A stretch of 64,000 nt of DNA, from positions 137,399,989 to 137,463,988 of the forward strand of contig CP136068.1 in NCBI GenBank assembly GCA_032622095.1, in the 5' to 3' direction. How positions within the stretch are numbered: position 1 is the first letter of the stretch; each line of letters starts with the position of its first letter. This stretch comes from Siphonodentalium dalli. Lineage: Eukaryota > Mollusca > Scaphopoda > Gadilida > Siphonodentaliidae. Below, piece by piece: positions 46,346 to 56,506 of this stretch. A model generated the notes under the pieces. That model ran no database searches and was not told where the DNA came from. It worked only from the letters and a program-made list of their open reading frames with translations. The translations under genes were made by a program, and so were the position numbers.

Positions 46346-46957
46346 TAGTCGAAGTGCATGCGGTAACAAGCATTTCGACCCCGCCAAAAAAGCTAACCGG
46401 GGAACGCATCCACTCTGGCAAATGATCAGAACTTACACCCCCCCCCCCCAATTTATCCACCCAGAAATTTTCTAAAAATTATAATTCATGGGACAAAATC
46501 TCCCCGCTACCTGCTGAATGAAAGCAGAGGCATGAAACATATATACATGTACATCACACAACATCCGGATGATATAACTATATTCACCCGGCATAGTAAC
46601 AATGGCATAACATTGGAAAAATGTAACGGTATAACATTTGAATGATATATCTCTATTTATACACATCCTAGACTAGAGACACAGACCCACTTTAATCAGT
46701 GCCATAATTCGAGCAAACTACCTATATACACAGAAAGAGTATGCTATGAATAAATTGCACATCTCGCTCAAACGAAGATATGCCACCCCTGACCACCTCA
46801 TGAAATTAACATGAATACAATGACTTATTATCATATATCTATGTATATTATTATTAGTAAACCAAAGGCTGACCTTGCACAAGCAAAGGGCAGGTGCTAT
46901 TGAGACTACAATGTACTACACTCGCTCAAACGAAGTGCAGCAAAAAAATTTACTATA

Positions 46958-47905
46958 TCAGTCCCTAATGTAGGTGAGAAAAGCGTTTGATTTCCATCTG
47001 CCCATAAGTCTGATTTGGGCATCCGAATATCCCCTCTTAGCCGCCCAGCATGCTCCACCGATACGAAAACTATGAGGTGTAATCAGAATGTGATCTAATG
47101 CACAAAAATTAAGGCATGTTTTAAGAACAGACTCAAATTGGGCATATACTACTGGATACCCGCTTGGCAATCCGAACAGTGGACCAGGGTGGTCTCCCCT
47201 GCAGTGTAAGTATGTCCTCATCGCCCTGATGGCACAAATAGGGCTGTTTTGTCCATCAATGTGAATGTTATGTGGTCTTGCCCCGATGTTATGTTTGAAG
47301 TGGCTGAATATTAAAGTCATTCGGTGTTTACCCCTTGAAATACTAACATCCCCAAATTGGATAACTTTATTTTTACCGCTTAATGTTGTCAGACAGAACT
47401 CACCAATCCTCGCAAAGGCAAAAAATGCAGATGTGAATGCTGCCCGGTACAGGGCTCGAGCATATTGTGTGTTTACTACTACATCCAAAGAATCCAGAAG
47501 TTTCCTAAGGATATTTGGAGTAATTGGCTTGCGGCGATCTGGGCATGAACGCAACCTCTTGGTACCCACCAACATCTTCTGTATCTTAAAGTCTGATACC
47601 GGGTCTGGGAAGTTCTGCAATTTATGAAAATAGGTGATGGCTGATAACATAGACCGAATTGTGCTATAGGCCAGGCCTTTCCTGTATAGATAAGCTGTGA
47701 ATAGAGAAATTGTCTCGGTGGTAGCTGGGAAAGGCTGAGAGGCGATATCCGTATAAAATGATATGTAGTTACTGCGCACCCTGGCATACGTTGCATGAGT
47801 ACGGGGTGCTAGGCCATTGTAAAGCAGGAAATTCACAGTTTCAGTAAGTTCTCCAACTTTAGCTCTGCAGGTACCGGAACAGGATTTGGTTGTGCTCCCG
47901 GGCAT
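46958..47905 (-). CDS. Tyrosine recombinase (YR) of the Ngaro-type element
   Basis: An intact 315-residue frame. The N-terminal SAM-like half (about 17-110) has YARVRSNYISFYTDI and STIRSMLSAITYFH. The catalytic half contains the full active site: R166 (FARIGEFCL), H278 and R281 (TPHSFRIGG), W304 (MGRWKS) and the nucleophile Y312 (LTYIR), three residues before the end. It replaces the integrase of LTR elements and inserts the circular cDNA by site-specific strand exchange in the nucleus. Its start overlaps the end of the RT-RNase H frame by about 70 bp in another frame, so translation probably depends on reinitiation or frameshifting. It appears functional. Confidence 0.9.
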   Translation of the reverse strand: MPGSTTKSCSGTCRAKVGELTETVNFLLYNGLAPRTHATYARVRSNYISFYTDIASQPFPATTETISLFTAYLYRKGLAYSTIRSMLSAITYFHKLQNFPDPVSDFKIQKMLVGTKRLRSCPDRRKPITPNILRKLLDSLDVVVNTQYARALYRAAFTSAFFAFARIGEFCLTTLSGKNKVIQFGDVSISRGKHRMTLIFSHFKHNIGARPHNIHIDGQNSPICAIRAMRTYLHCRGDHPGPLFGLPSGYPVVYAQFESVLKTCLNFCALDHILITPHSFRIGGACWAAKRGYSDAQIRLMGRWKSNAFLTYIRD

Positions 47906-49429
47906 AGCCTCCGGAATGCCTGAAATTGAAACCTACTAACCAGATCAGCCTGAATATTTTCAACACCCGGTATATACATTGCCCTAAACTGTATATTATG
48001 GACTAAACAAGACAAAACCAAAATTCTCAGAAGCTCCAAGAGCTTAGTATCTCGTGTTGTTTGTTTGTTAACTATACTAACTACTGATTGGTTGTCTGAG
48101 TGAAAAAGTATTCGTCTATTACTAAGTTCATGCCCCCATATTTTGATTGCTAACATAATTGGATAAAATTCAAGAATTGCAATATTCAACTTCTTCTCCT
48201 CTGGCTGCCAAGGAACTACTAACCATTTTGAGCCCAAAATTGCCCCACAACCATTTGCACCTGAAGCATCAGTCCAGAGGTGTATTGCTTGGTTAGTTTC
48301 CCAAGGTTTGTTGAAGAAAAATGACTTCCCATTAAAGGACTGAAGAAATGATAACCATATCCTGAGATCAGCTTTAACGATGTGAGTTACTCGAATTTTG
48401 TGATGTGCTTTTTTGACACCAACTGTTAAATTAATCAGCCGCCGTAGAAATGCTCGCCCTGGTATTATCACAGAGCATGTAAAACTGAGAAGGCCAATCA
48501 ATGACTGGAACTCTCTGAGCGTAGCTTTCCTCCGTTGGAGAAACATTTCGATGAAATTTTTACACTTGGCTAACTTTTCCATCGGGAGACGTGCAGACAT
48601 TGTTGCTATGTCCAACTCAATGCCAAGAAATGTTATGGTCTGCGCTGGTAAAACCGTTTTTTCCTCTGCTAATGGGACCCCCAAATAATCACAAACATCT
48701 AACGCGGTCTTCAGACTATTCTCGCAAGCCCTATGACCCCTCTCCAGAACCAGGAAATCATCTAACACATGCACCATTCGCCCTACGCCAACGCTTAGGA
48801 AAATCCAGGACAAAGCTGTACTAAAACGCTCAAAAATGAAGCAGCTTGACCGACCCCCCATTGGGAGACATCTGTCAAAGTAATAATTTTTTTCAAAATG
48901 GATCCCGAGCTGGGGGTAGTTCAATGGGTGTACTGCGAGTTGTCTGAATGAATTTCTGATATCAAATTTTGCCAAAAAGCATGAAGGGCCGATATCTGTA
49001 ATAATTGAGATTGCATCTTGGATGGTTTCATAGGAAACTGATGAAATTTACTGAGAATCCATGTGGAAATGAAAGGTGATGAATTAGGCGATAAGTGCCC
49101 GGGGTTGATTTTTCAACAAGACCAATAGGTGAGATAATTAAATTGTCAAAAGGAGGCTGGTAAAATGGCCCAGCAATTCTGCCTGCTAATACCTCTTTAT
49201 TCAACTTCTCTGCTACTATGTCTGGATTTTCCAAAGCAGATTTAAGGTTTCCTGCATGGCCTGAAGTTGCAGTTTGGGAACCCATGTCAAAACCAATTTC
49301 AAAACCTTTTATCACAAATTCCCCCAAAGTTTTGTCATAGCCATCAAGCATTTCGCGCAGTCTATTTACTCTGATTGGCGTTGGGAGCTGACAGACTTCT
49401 GCGTTGTTTTGCACCTGCGGACGACACAA
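47833..49429 (-). pseudogene. Reverse transcriptase-RNase H with one frameshift
   Basis: The N-terminal part (49429-49028) contains the RT entry region (PFYQPPFDNLIISPIGLVEK, then RLIHHLSFP). The rest (48975-47833, open further upstream without a Met) has KFDIRNSFRQLAVHP (motif A), LPMGGRSSCFIFERF (motif B), VHVLDDFL (catalytic DD at 72-73 of that frame), and RNase H with WTDASGANGCGA (D236), E269 and HSDNQSVV (D294). These are DIRS/Ngaro-type signatures. The two parts are in different frames, with the break near 49045-49060, just after SVNF. Upstream it overlaps the Gag frame by about 70 bp, and downstream the recombinase frame by a similar amount. The frameshift should abolish activity unless it is a sequencing error. 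Confidence 0.85.
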
Positions 49430-50606
49430 ATCCAGCTCCCTTGCCTCGAAAGGTTGAATTTGGCTGAGAAGTCCCTTTAGAACAATTTATAGCTTTATGC
49501 AGAGATCCACATTTGAAACATTTGTGGTTATAACTGCATTGGCTAAAGGAACAAAACACCCCCCCCCCCCCCCCATGGTACCTCTTACAAAATCCAACAG
49601 GTACATGGTTATCAGAGCCAAACTGGTTATTTTGTTTCCTTTGATCATTATAGATCCTGTTACCGACAGGTGCCGAGAGAGCCCTTGGCTCTTTTGCCCG
49701 CATATACAGCTCCCAATGCCAGCAGTCCCACCCCATCCCCGGGTTATGTTGATGTAACTCTCGAAATGATCTATCATAAAATACCCAATCTGCTCTTATG
49801 GATGCCAAATGTCTAATGTTCGACTGATATTTTATCATTGGAATAGCAGACTGGGGGAACTTTTCCAAATAAACAGACATGTAGATCTCGTAGGCATCCA
49901 GCCACCTCTCAATGGTAGAAATAACTTTAGGTTCAGCTGGTGCTGATGACAAGACCTTCCCAACAGGGGTGTCAATCCACCGGGCCTGTACAGGGGATCG
50001 GGTGGGAGCTGCTGGCAGTAATGTTGAAAATTCAATATATTCATCACCCCATATTTTACCCTTAACTTTACTAGAAATTGAAGCACTCAATGGTATAGAA
50101 ATTGATTGAAATTGACTGGTTGACGGGGATACTCCTGCATCCCGCTCAAGCGAGGAAGCAGAAGCACCCAGAACAGGTTTGACTGGAGACATAAATGAAT
50201 ATATAGGGTCTTCAGAAACATCGGAATCTGTCATGGAGTGACTTGAAGAATGACTAGGTGAACTACCTGGCAAAGACTGCTGTCTGGAACGCTTACGACC
50301 CCGTTTAGGGGGTGATGCACATGGCCTCGATCCGCGTGCCCGAGAATGTGAACTTGACTGTTCACGTCTTTGATTAGTCTGAAAGACAGTACGCCCATGG
50401 GGAGTCTGCCTTGTTGTATCCGAACTAACACGAGTAGATGTTTGAGCATGTCCACGATTTGATTGACGGGTACGACCCCGTTGCTGCGGCCCCGAAGCCT
50501 GATTACAGGAGCTCATGGGCTCTGATCGCGACTGCCTTCTATTAGCAAGAGCAGTGGCACGGCGTGTAGCTACCACTCTCTCCCTTGGACGACCACGACC
50601 TGGCAT
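49362..50606 (-). CDS. Gag-like protein of the Ngaro-type element
   Basis: An intact 414-residue frame. The N-terminal 120 residues are highly basic and Ser/Arg/Gln-rich (low complexity, nucleic-acid binding or nuclear). The middle (about 205-320) has the conserved DIRS/Ngaro Gag pattern: RWLDAYEIYMSVYLEKFP, then MIKYQSNIRHLASI, WVFYDRSFRE and WDCWHWELY. Near the C-terminus is a Cys/His cluster (GFCKRYHGG, CSFSQCSYNHKCFKCG and HKAINC), a zinc-binding nucleocapsid-like module. An uninterrupted G run on the coding strand (C run at about 49558-49573) encodes the glycines inside this module, so the frame is exposed to slippage. The start at 50606 is the first Met, 1.2 kb downstream of the SGNH stop. 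Confidence 0.85.
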   Translation of the reverse strand: MPGRGRPRERVVATRRATALANRRQSRSEPMSSCNQASGPQQRGRTRQSNRGHAQTSTRVSSDTTRQTPHGRTVFQTNQRREQSSSHSRARGSRPCASPPKRGRKRSRQQSLPGSSPSHSSSHSMTDSDVSEDPIYSFMSPVKPVLGASASSLERDAGVSPSTSQFQSISIPLSASISSKVKGKIWGDEYIEFSTLLPAAPTRSPVQARWIDTPVGKVLSSAPAEPKVISTIERWLDAYEIYMSVYLEKFPQSAIPMIKYQSNIRHLASIRADWVFYDRSFRELHQHNPGMGWDCWHWELYMRAKEPRALSAPVGNRIYNDQRKQNNQFGSDNHVPVGFCKRYHGGGGGVFCSFSQCSYNHKCFKCGSLHKAINCSKGTSQPNSTFRGKGAGFVSSAGAKQRRSLSAPNANQSK

Positions 50607-51824
50607 CTCTAATTACACTGGTAAGTCACAACAGCAGAAGTGGATCTGGTAGAAATTATACCTGGTGTGAATATTAAAGAATATTCATTATTCAAGATGA
50701 AAAGTATACATGGATAGTGTGACAATTGATGAGTAACTTGACAGGAAAATGTCTTTGCTGGTTGTAAATCAACATGGTAAGATTAATTATCCCACAGCTT
50801 GAATAATGACTCATGCTTGCCCAAATCATAGACTAAACCCCAAAAATATGTACTGATACGCCTTACTTTGAATTTGTTACAAGACTTGACCTAGGCGTAT
50901 AAGAACAAGCATACCAGTATTACACGGCACTGCTGAAAGTTTACGCGTCCTGCTGTAGATGTGCAATTTGTTTGCGTAACTTGTCCGAAGCGTCGGAGGA
51001 GCAAGTCAAACCTACCAAAAGTTTACGCGCACTATAGGTGTACTGATTTTTTCATGACTTGTCCGAAGCGTCGGAGAAGCAAGTCAGGCTTGACCTATGC
51101 GTAGGAGAACAAGCCATACCAAAAGTTTACGCGTCCTGTACATGTGCCATTTGTTTGCATGACCTGTCCGAAGCGTCGGAGGAGCAAGTCAAACCTACTG
51201 AAAGTGGAGGGGGAAAGTCAAACCTACTGAAAGTTTACACACACAACATATGTATAAATTTATATATGACTTGTCCGAAGCGTCGGAGAAGCAAGTCAGG
51301 CTTGACCTAGTATAACAAGCCATGTTTAATGTGCGATTTGATATATGACTTGTCCGATGCGTCGGAGAAACAAGTCAATATTATAGTAGTGAATAGCTGT
51401 AAATTACTACATTTGCTGTACGATTTATCAGATGACATGTCCAAAGCGTTGGAGAAGCAAGCCATATATATAAAACCATGTTATGGTATACAAAGTTTAC
51501 GCACATCGTTGAAATGTACAAGTTGTTAAATTGACTTGCCAAAAGAGTTGGATAAGCAAGTAGAACACGCCATACATATATAAATTATATATTAGTCTTA
51601 TACAAGTAACCTCTAAAGCTACTGGCAATAGGCCGTAATCTAGACGTCACGACTAAGAGAGTTTGAGGCTTCAAGAAAATGAAAAGCAATATGGAACATA
51701 AATATCACAATATAATCATTTTAAAGTTGAAAAACTTTCAACATTCAAACCGAATAGTTGAATGTATGTATTATTACCACTCACATATGAAGTTATAAAC
51801 AAACTGGAACCAGGGATCAGCAGA
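50607..51824 (-). other. Non-coding interval between SGNH and Gag
   Basis: A 1.2-kb interval inside the element with no credible protein frame. Its centre (50883-51561) is the hairpin array described separately. The flanks are AT-rich. Confidence 0.6.
50883..51561 (-). ncRNA. Array of about nine conserved hairpins (candidate RNA structure)
   Basis: On the plus strand each unit has outer stem GACTTG/CAAGTC, inner stem TCCGA/TCGGA, loop AGCG and a 3-4 base bulge (GAAG or GGAG). Clear copies: 50979-51006, 51056-51085, 51087-51115, 51161-51190, 51268-51297, 51347-51376, 51434-51463, 51533-51561. Decayed copies: about 50883-50909 and 51299-51321. Stems differ by paired changes: inner TCCAA/TTGGA at 51434, CCTA/TAGG at 51087, CCAA/TTGG at 51533, and outer GGCTTG/CAAGCC at 51087. 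Loops stay NGCG or close to it. Several units are followed by AAAGTTTACGCG. The inverted sequence folds equally on the element's sense strand. Role unknown: packaging, internal ribosome entry or dimerisation are possible. Confidence 0.5.
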
Positions 51825-52478
51825 CTAATGGTGATTAAGATAATAGAGCAAGGCTCCCCGGATTCCCCAGTAATATTTCTGTGTTCCCTTTCGGTTAAAG
51901 TGGACACCATCACTGAGGAAATGTCTCACCGCCCGCTCTAACCTAGTCTGGTTCCATAACAGACACCCAGCCCGATCCTCCAAGTAGACCCCGAGCATAC
52001 GGTTTGTGAGATCTATTCTATCATTCAGAGCCTCCAAAGTCAGCCCAGGGGATTTAAATCTTGTAGAAAGCTCTGTTCTTTTGAATAATCGGTTAACAAA
52101 TACTGCGGACACCCCAAAATGCTCCTGCAGCTCTGACACATAAGACTCTATATCGCTTGAAACTACCTCTGGGCCTTTTGAGCATAAATCATTTGCCCCA
52201 ACTTGAAGCACCACCAAGTATGGTCGAAACCGCTGCAGAGTTTTTTGCACCGCGGAATCTGCCCGGAGTTTATTTACCGTGGCCCCAGAACGACCCACCA
52301 ATCGAACGCACACCTGCCTCGTTCTGATTTTCCCTGCCGCACGCTGTCTGTGGCTTTTAAGATTAAACTCTCTGGCAAAATTATGCCATAGAGGAAATTT
52401 CCGACACCCTGTACCCCCATATAGATGCGCCCCAAAACGTGTTACGAACGAATGCCCTAAAACGAGAAGGCGAACCAT
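51825..52478 (-). CDS. SGNH-family hydrolase of the Ngaro-type element
   Basis: The frame extends upstream to 52553, but the Met at 52478 is preferred because it lies just inside the A1 boundary and immediately precedes strand 1. Numbering from the 52553 frame, the family blocks are VLGHSF (nucleophile S35; GHS in place of GDS), VGRSGATV (block II Gly), LQVGANDLC (block III, N121) and DGVHFNRKG (block V, D215 and H218). All four catalytic positions are kept. SGNH domains occur as accessory enzymes (lipid or acyl-ester hydrolases) in some CR1 LINEs and some Ngaro elements. Here it is the 5'-most gene, ahead of Gag. Its role in the element's cycle is unknown. Confidence 0.8.
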   Translation of the reverse strand: MVRLLVLGHSFVTRFGAHLYGGTGCRKFPLWHNFAREFNLKSHRQRAAGKIRTRQVCVRLVGRSGATVNKLRADSAVQKTLQRFRPYLVVLQVGANDLCSKGPEVVSSDIESYVSELQEHFGVSAVFVNRLFKRTELSTRFKSPGLTLEALNDRIDLTNRMLGVYLEDRAGCLLWNQTRLERAVRHFLSDGVHFNRKGTQKYYWGIRGALLYYLNHH

Positions 52479-52511
52479 CGCGTGACTGGCAGCAAAAAAT
52501 ATAAAAACTAC

Positions 52512-52905
52512 GAGCAAAGTAAACCGACTTATATATGAATTCGGAGCTAACAAAAAGGCCGTGACCTTGTACTTTCCATATTAAGCCGCTTCCGAAATAT
52601 AGGTCCGTTATCACTGGCCCAAGGGCCTTCATTTAATGATTGAATAGTACATGGATAACCTAAACAAGAATTGAGAAGAAAGTAAAACCCAGTACTGTTG
52701 AGAATTTGTATTCGTGATTAGGGAAATTAACATTCATGTATCACTGAGCGCACTTTAGTTTAGTGAAAGCGCTTGCCCGTGTTAATGACGTATGATCTTG
52801 CATCGGTTCTATTTATAGTTATATAAACACTGGGGTGCACATGTTCAATTACGGATCAGTGTGGCATGACTCTGAGGGATAAATGTGTCGCCGTGCAACT
52901 CTGTT
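52512..52905 (-). repeat. Split direct repeat A1 (5' end of element)
   Basis: Matches A2 with one single-base indel and a few substitutions. It holds the presumed promoter and the 5' terminus at 52905 (AACAGAG on the minus strand). The upstream Met codons of the SGNH frame fall in this repeat. Confidence 0.9.
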
Positions 52906-53379
52906 GTATCAGTTATTATCTGTTCATCTCGGAAATATTTATTGGTGTTTCTACAACATTTATACAGAAATTCAGAGGTTCAAACTATGTGGAATTAAAA
53001 TTAGGGCATCCGACATCATAAATAGAGAAACTTGGAGAATAATGAATCAAGTGGTTATCAACACGTGGCTGTAGTACGAGGTTTTGGGAAGTCTCCGATG
53101 ATATCATCCGGATGTTCCCCAAACTCACACATCTACTAATCTTCATCACTTGGACAATGGTTTCGGGAGCCATGCGACTCTCTCTCTCTCTCTGGCCCCT
53201 GGAGGACTCGCTCTGTATTTTCCCTGAACAATTTAATTTTGTTGACTTCTTGCCTTTATATCGCCATAACCCTGATATCCATAACAGCGAACATTAGCCC
53301 ATCTGGCCCGTGGAAATGATGCATTGTTTGTGTTGTTATTTTGGTTATTATTCTGCTTAATGTATCTCTCTTGTATTCA
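52906..53379. other. Flank of the Ngaro-type element
   Basis: No gene of its own. From about 53170 the minus strand can be read as the tail of a degenerate Gag remnant, listed next. A short (TC)n run is at 53191-53204. Confidence 0.4.
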
Positions 53380-54181
53380 TTATTTGGGGATTTTCTGATT
53401 ATTATATCGATTTGGTGTGTCTTTATAATTAAAACATTGTGGTTTGTTTTGTTGAGGGCCTTTATTTGAGTTCTTGACCGGAGGAATGTCCTGGTGAGTG
53501 ACTTGGTGTATTGACACTTGGGGGTTTAATTGTGATATAAATTGTCCAATTCCCGTTGTCAATTGGGTAATATCAATACAAATCTTAGATTTCAATTGAT
53601 TGATATCCCCTTGGAGACTACCAATTACGTCGTCTTTCTCATGGGCGAGAGACGCTGTCGGCATTCCAATTTCCCATCCTCATTGATAACAAGTTCCGGT
53701 ACTATTCTGTGCATGCATAATGGCATGACGAAAGTCGTTGTTTCTCTATAACTCAAACCCTGTCATAATCTCGCGGCCAGATAGCCCTACACCCACACAA
53801 AACCTTTCCCCAAAACAGTAATTAATACTTGACCCCGGTATTGGTGTCTGGCCGGTGAACATACATGTACACTAGTGCTGCGTGTACGATGACGACGACT
53901 TTGGTTGTGTTCCCTCGTTACAGTGGAGATGGTGAAATGATATTACAAGCAGTCGGTGACCTGTATTTACGGTGTCGATGAGTGTTTCGGTGTTTACCCT
54001 GTCGTGATGACTGAGCAGGGTACATATTTCCCTCTTGACTTTGAAGACACTTTCTAACATAATCTGGTTGAACGCTGTTGGTGAGCCCCTGGTTAAAACT
54101 TCCTTCCTTCAACCAACTACTTTTTCTGCTTATCATTTCATTTTTCCTTCTGATCTGATGAAACTTGCTCTGTGTAAACAA
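53230..54181 (-). pseudogene. Degenerate retroelement Gag with mutated zinc knuckles
   Basis: The minus-strand frame 53664-53380 is hydrophilic, with a Gln/Asn/Pro-rich stretch followed by PQCFNYKDTPNRYNNQ. Beyond a stop, another frame continues with ARWANVRCYGYQGYGDIKARS. Both resemble CCHC knuckles (CxxCxxxGHxxxxC) in which most Cys/His positions are mutated, chiefly Cys to Tyr. The upstream frame 54181-53918 is basic and may be part of the same element. No RT or terminal repeat is seen. The call is tentative. Confidence 0.35.
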
Positions 54182-54234
54182 ACATCGGGTGCATCAACCA
54201 AAACGTTCCGCGAATGTTTATTACTTAAACATCA

Positions 54235-54766
54235 GGGGGGGGGGGTGAAAAAAAAAATTCCGGCACGTATGCCGGGGTGGGTGGGTGGTCAAAGCCACCA
54301 ACAAGCAATTTTTTCCGCGACTAAAAAAACTAATTCCTACTTGTTTTTTAGTGTTTTGGCAATGAGTTGGGCTTCAAAACCACTTTGAATGAGAGAAATA
54401 ATGTAATTCTAACTGGTAAACTGACTGCAGGCAGTTATCGTGTTGTATTTTGTTGCAAATATTGAAATCCAAGATGGCCGCTGGCAGCCATGTTTTTTTG
54501 GCCGAATGACCTCAAAATGACTCATTCCTATTTACATGTCCATGTTAACATCCATGATAAATAGTATGCACAGAAATTCATATACAGCTGTTTACAGTGA
54601 ATTTCCCCCCGAAAATCTCTGTTTTAGTGTTAAAAGGGGGGGTGGGTGTCAAAAAATGGTCGGAAAAAACTGCTGAAAACGGAAAAAAAATTGGCGGTGG
54701 GAGTGGGTGGGTACAAAAAATGATCGAAAGGGAAAAAATGCCATACGTGCCTGAAAAAAAATTCCG

Positions 54767-54804
<38 letters not shown>
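54235..54804. repeat. Segment bounded by G11 and C37 tracts
   Basis: Starts at a G11 run (54235-54245) followed by A-rich sequence and GGCACGTATGCC. Ends with CATACGTGCC, an A-rich run and a C37 tract (54768-54804). The two ends are thus roughly inverted. The interior contains the GATGGCCGCTGGCAGCCATG word common to the dispersed repeats at 12 and 30.9 kb. The Gly- and Pro-run frames here are artefacts. Confidence 0.5.
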
Positions 54805-56506
54805 TGTAAACATCGGAAATTAATAGCCATTCCAGTCGAAACAATTCAACCGAAACTAAGAACATATTCGACTTTTGTTATTAAACAACAAATTCCACAC
54901 TATATACTTGATGTAATTTAACTATTAAAACACCATTAGCTATCAGAACTAACGAAATTTTATTCTGGATACAGATACGGATACTGAGTCTATCGTATTG
55001 CCGCCAACTTACCATTTCTCGGTGGTCTTGCCCTGCCCCCCAATTACGTCACATCGCGCTACGTTAAAGGTTTCGATTTGATTCCTTTATCGTGGTGCTA
55101 CTAATAATGAGTTCTGGGAAATGAAAACCAGGGTATGTGTGTATGTATATATGTAGTTTACTCGAGACTGGAGATGAAATATTCAACAATAGGAATTTTC
55201 AATCAATATTGCAATGGGGGATGGACACCTTCAACTACCAAACACCGTTGCCACGCCCCTGATAAAGAACATGCTGGTTAACGTGAATTTGACACCTATA
55301 TGTAGTGAGCCATAACATGACTTGGTAAAAATGGCAGATTTTCAAGCAAAGTTGTCAGTGTATGAACGTATCCTTTTACACGTCTGTCGTCATAACCATA
55401 GCTAACACGAGATACGTTTAACATGTGTCAAACTTATAGTATAACGTTCTGTAATTCTTATTTCAATCTAGGTTGTCAGTATGGATTTCTAGACGTTGTT
55501 CGATGTGTGTGCTTAAAAACATGCTTATTATTCTTGACCACTTCCGAAATGTTCCTTCGTTTTGTATAAAACACGTTTGTTAAACAGTCGTTGTTTACAA
55601 ACCACAATTTGTATCCATATTATTGTAAACAGTAATATGTATGCGAATAAATTTGCAAATTCAAATTAATTTCCTGCATTCTAGATAAAATGGACTATTT
55701 GCATCATAATATATAAACAATATTGAGTTATATATAACTAAATTGACCATGTTTAATGACAAAATAGCGAGAGAAAAATTGGACTATCGAATTGAAATTG
55801 GGCAACTTAAATACATCATTTTACTACCCATGATCGGTGATATCCATTTGCACCCCCTGGAGTCGGAACTGAACAACTTGAATTGAACAAATATGACACC
55901 AAATACTTGTTTGAAAATAGAAATAAGAAAAAAACAAATAACATGATTTGTGCGTAATTTCTAAAATGTTGGGGGTGATTCATCCCAAAAACCACACCCT
56001 TAGTTCAGTTCAATTGACGGGGATGCAACTAGAAATTATATGTACACCCAAAAACATCATATATACAAAACGACGTTCCTTGTGCTATTCCATGTTCCAA
56101 ACTTATCGTGGACATTCGTGTGAACCTGAACGATTCTGTTAATTTAAACCTAATGAGTTTTCTTAGGCGAGTCTGATAATCACCGGAACCATGTCAATGG
56201 AGGATACTAGTAAGGAACATCGAGCTGCGTTTGAGACTACCATTGTATTCCTGTCAGGATTATGTATCAAACGTTCGCTAACCTAACAGAGCTCCGAGAA
56301 TACGAACCGCTGTCAAAAAGTGTTTAACAAGCGAATCCTTAATAAATTTTCATTGGATCAGATTGGATAGAAATTCTGATTATCGACTGGTTAATATTAC
56401 ACCGCTAAACGACGTTGGATACATGTAGTAACCGAGATATAATATAACAGTTTAAACATGACTTATTTGACAAACGCCATCATTCAGTCTTGAAAATAAT
56501 ATCATG
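54805..56506. other. Intronic, no recognised gene
   Basis: AT-rich sequence between the G/C-tract segment and the 3' end of the LINE. No coding or repeat feature that I can support. Confidence 0.4.

Larger units (their letters stand above)
45474..52905 (-). mobile_element. Complete Ngaro-type (DIRS-order) YR retrotransposon
   Basis: A 7.4-kb element on the minus strand with split direct repeats. Read 5' to 3', these are A1 (52905-52512), internal region, B1 (46345-46183), A2 (46183-45791) and B2 (45636-45474). A1 and A2 (about 394 bp) are nearly identical, as are B1 and B2 (163 bp each). The internal ORFs are SGNH hydrolase, Gag-like, RT-RNase H and tyrosine recombinase. There is no integrase, protease or target duplication. 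The outer ends and the B1/A2 junction share only a few T residues, as expected for recombinase-mediated insertion of a circle. Ngaro elements are defined by exactly this A1...B1-A2-B2 arrangement. The RT carries a frameshift, so this copy is probably inactive now but recent. Confidence 0.9.

Noticed and set aside
51059-51529. Plus-strand ORFs with repeated LSEASEKQV-like words
   Set aside because: They are translations of the hairpin units, antisense to the element, and are broken between units.
45474-52905. A1/A2 direct repeats read as LTRs of an LTR retrotransposon
   Set aside because: A second direct-repeat pair (B1/B2) is interleaved with A2, there is a tyrosine recombinase instead of an integrase, and there is no target duplication or TG...CA end.
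54578-54865. Gly-run and Pro-run ORFs
   Set aside because: They translate the C37 tract.
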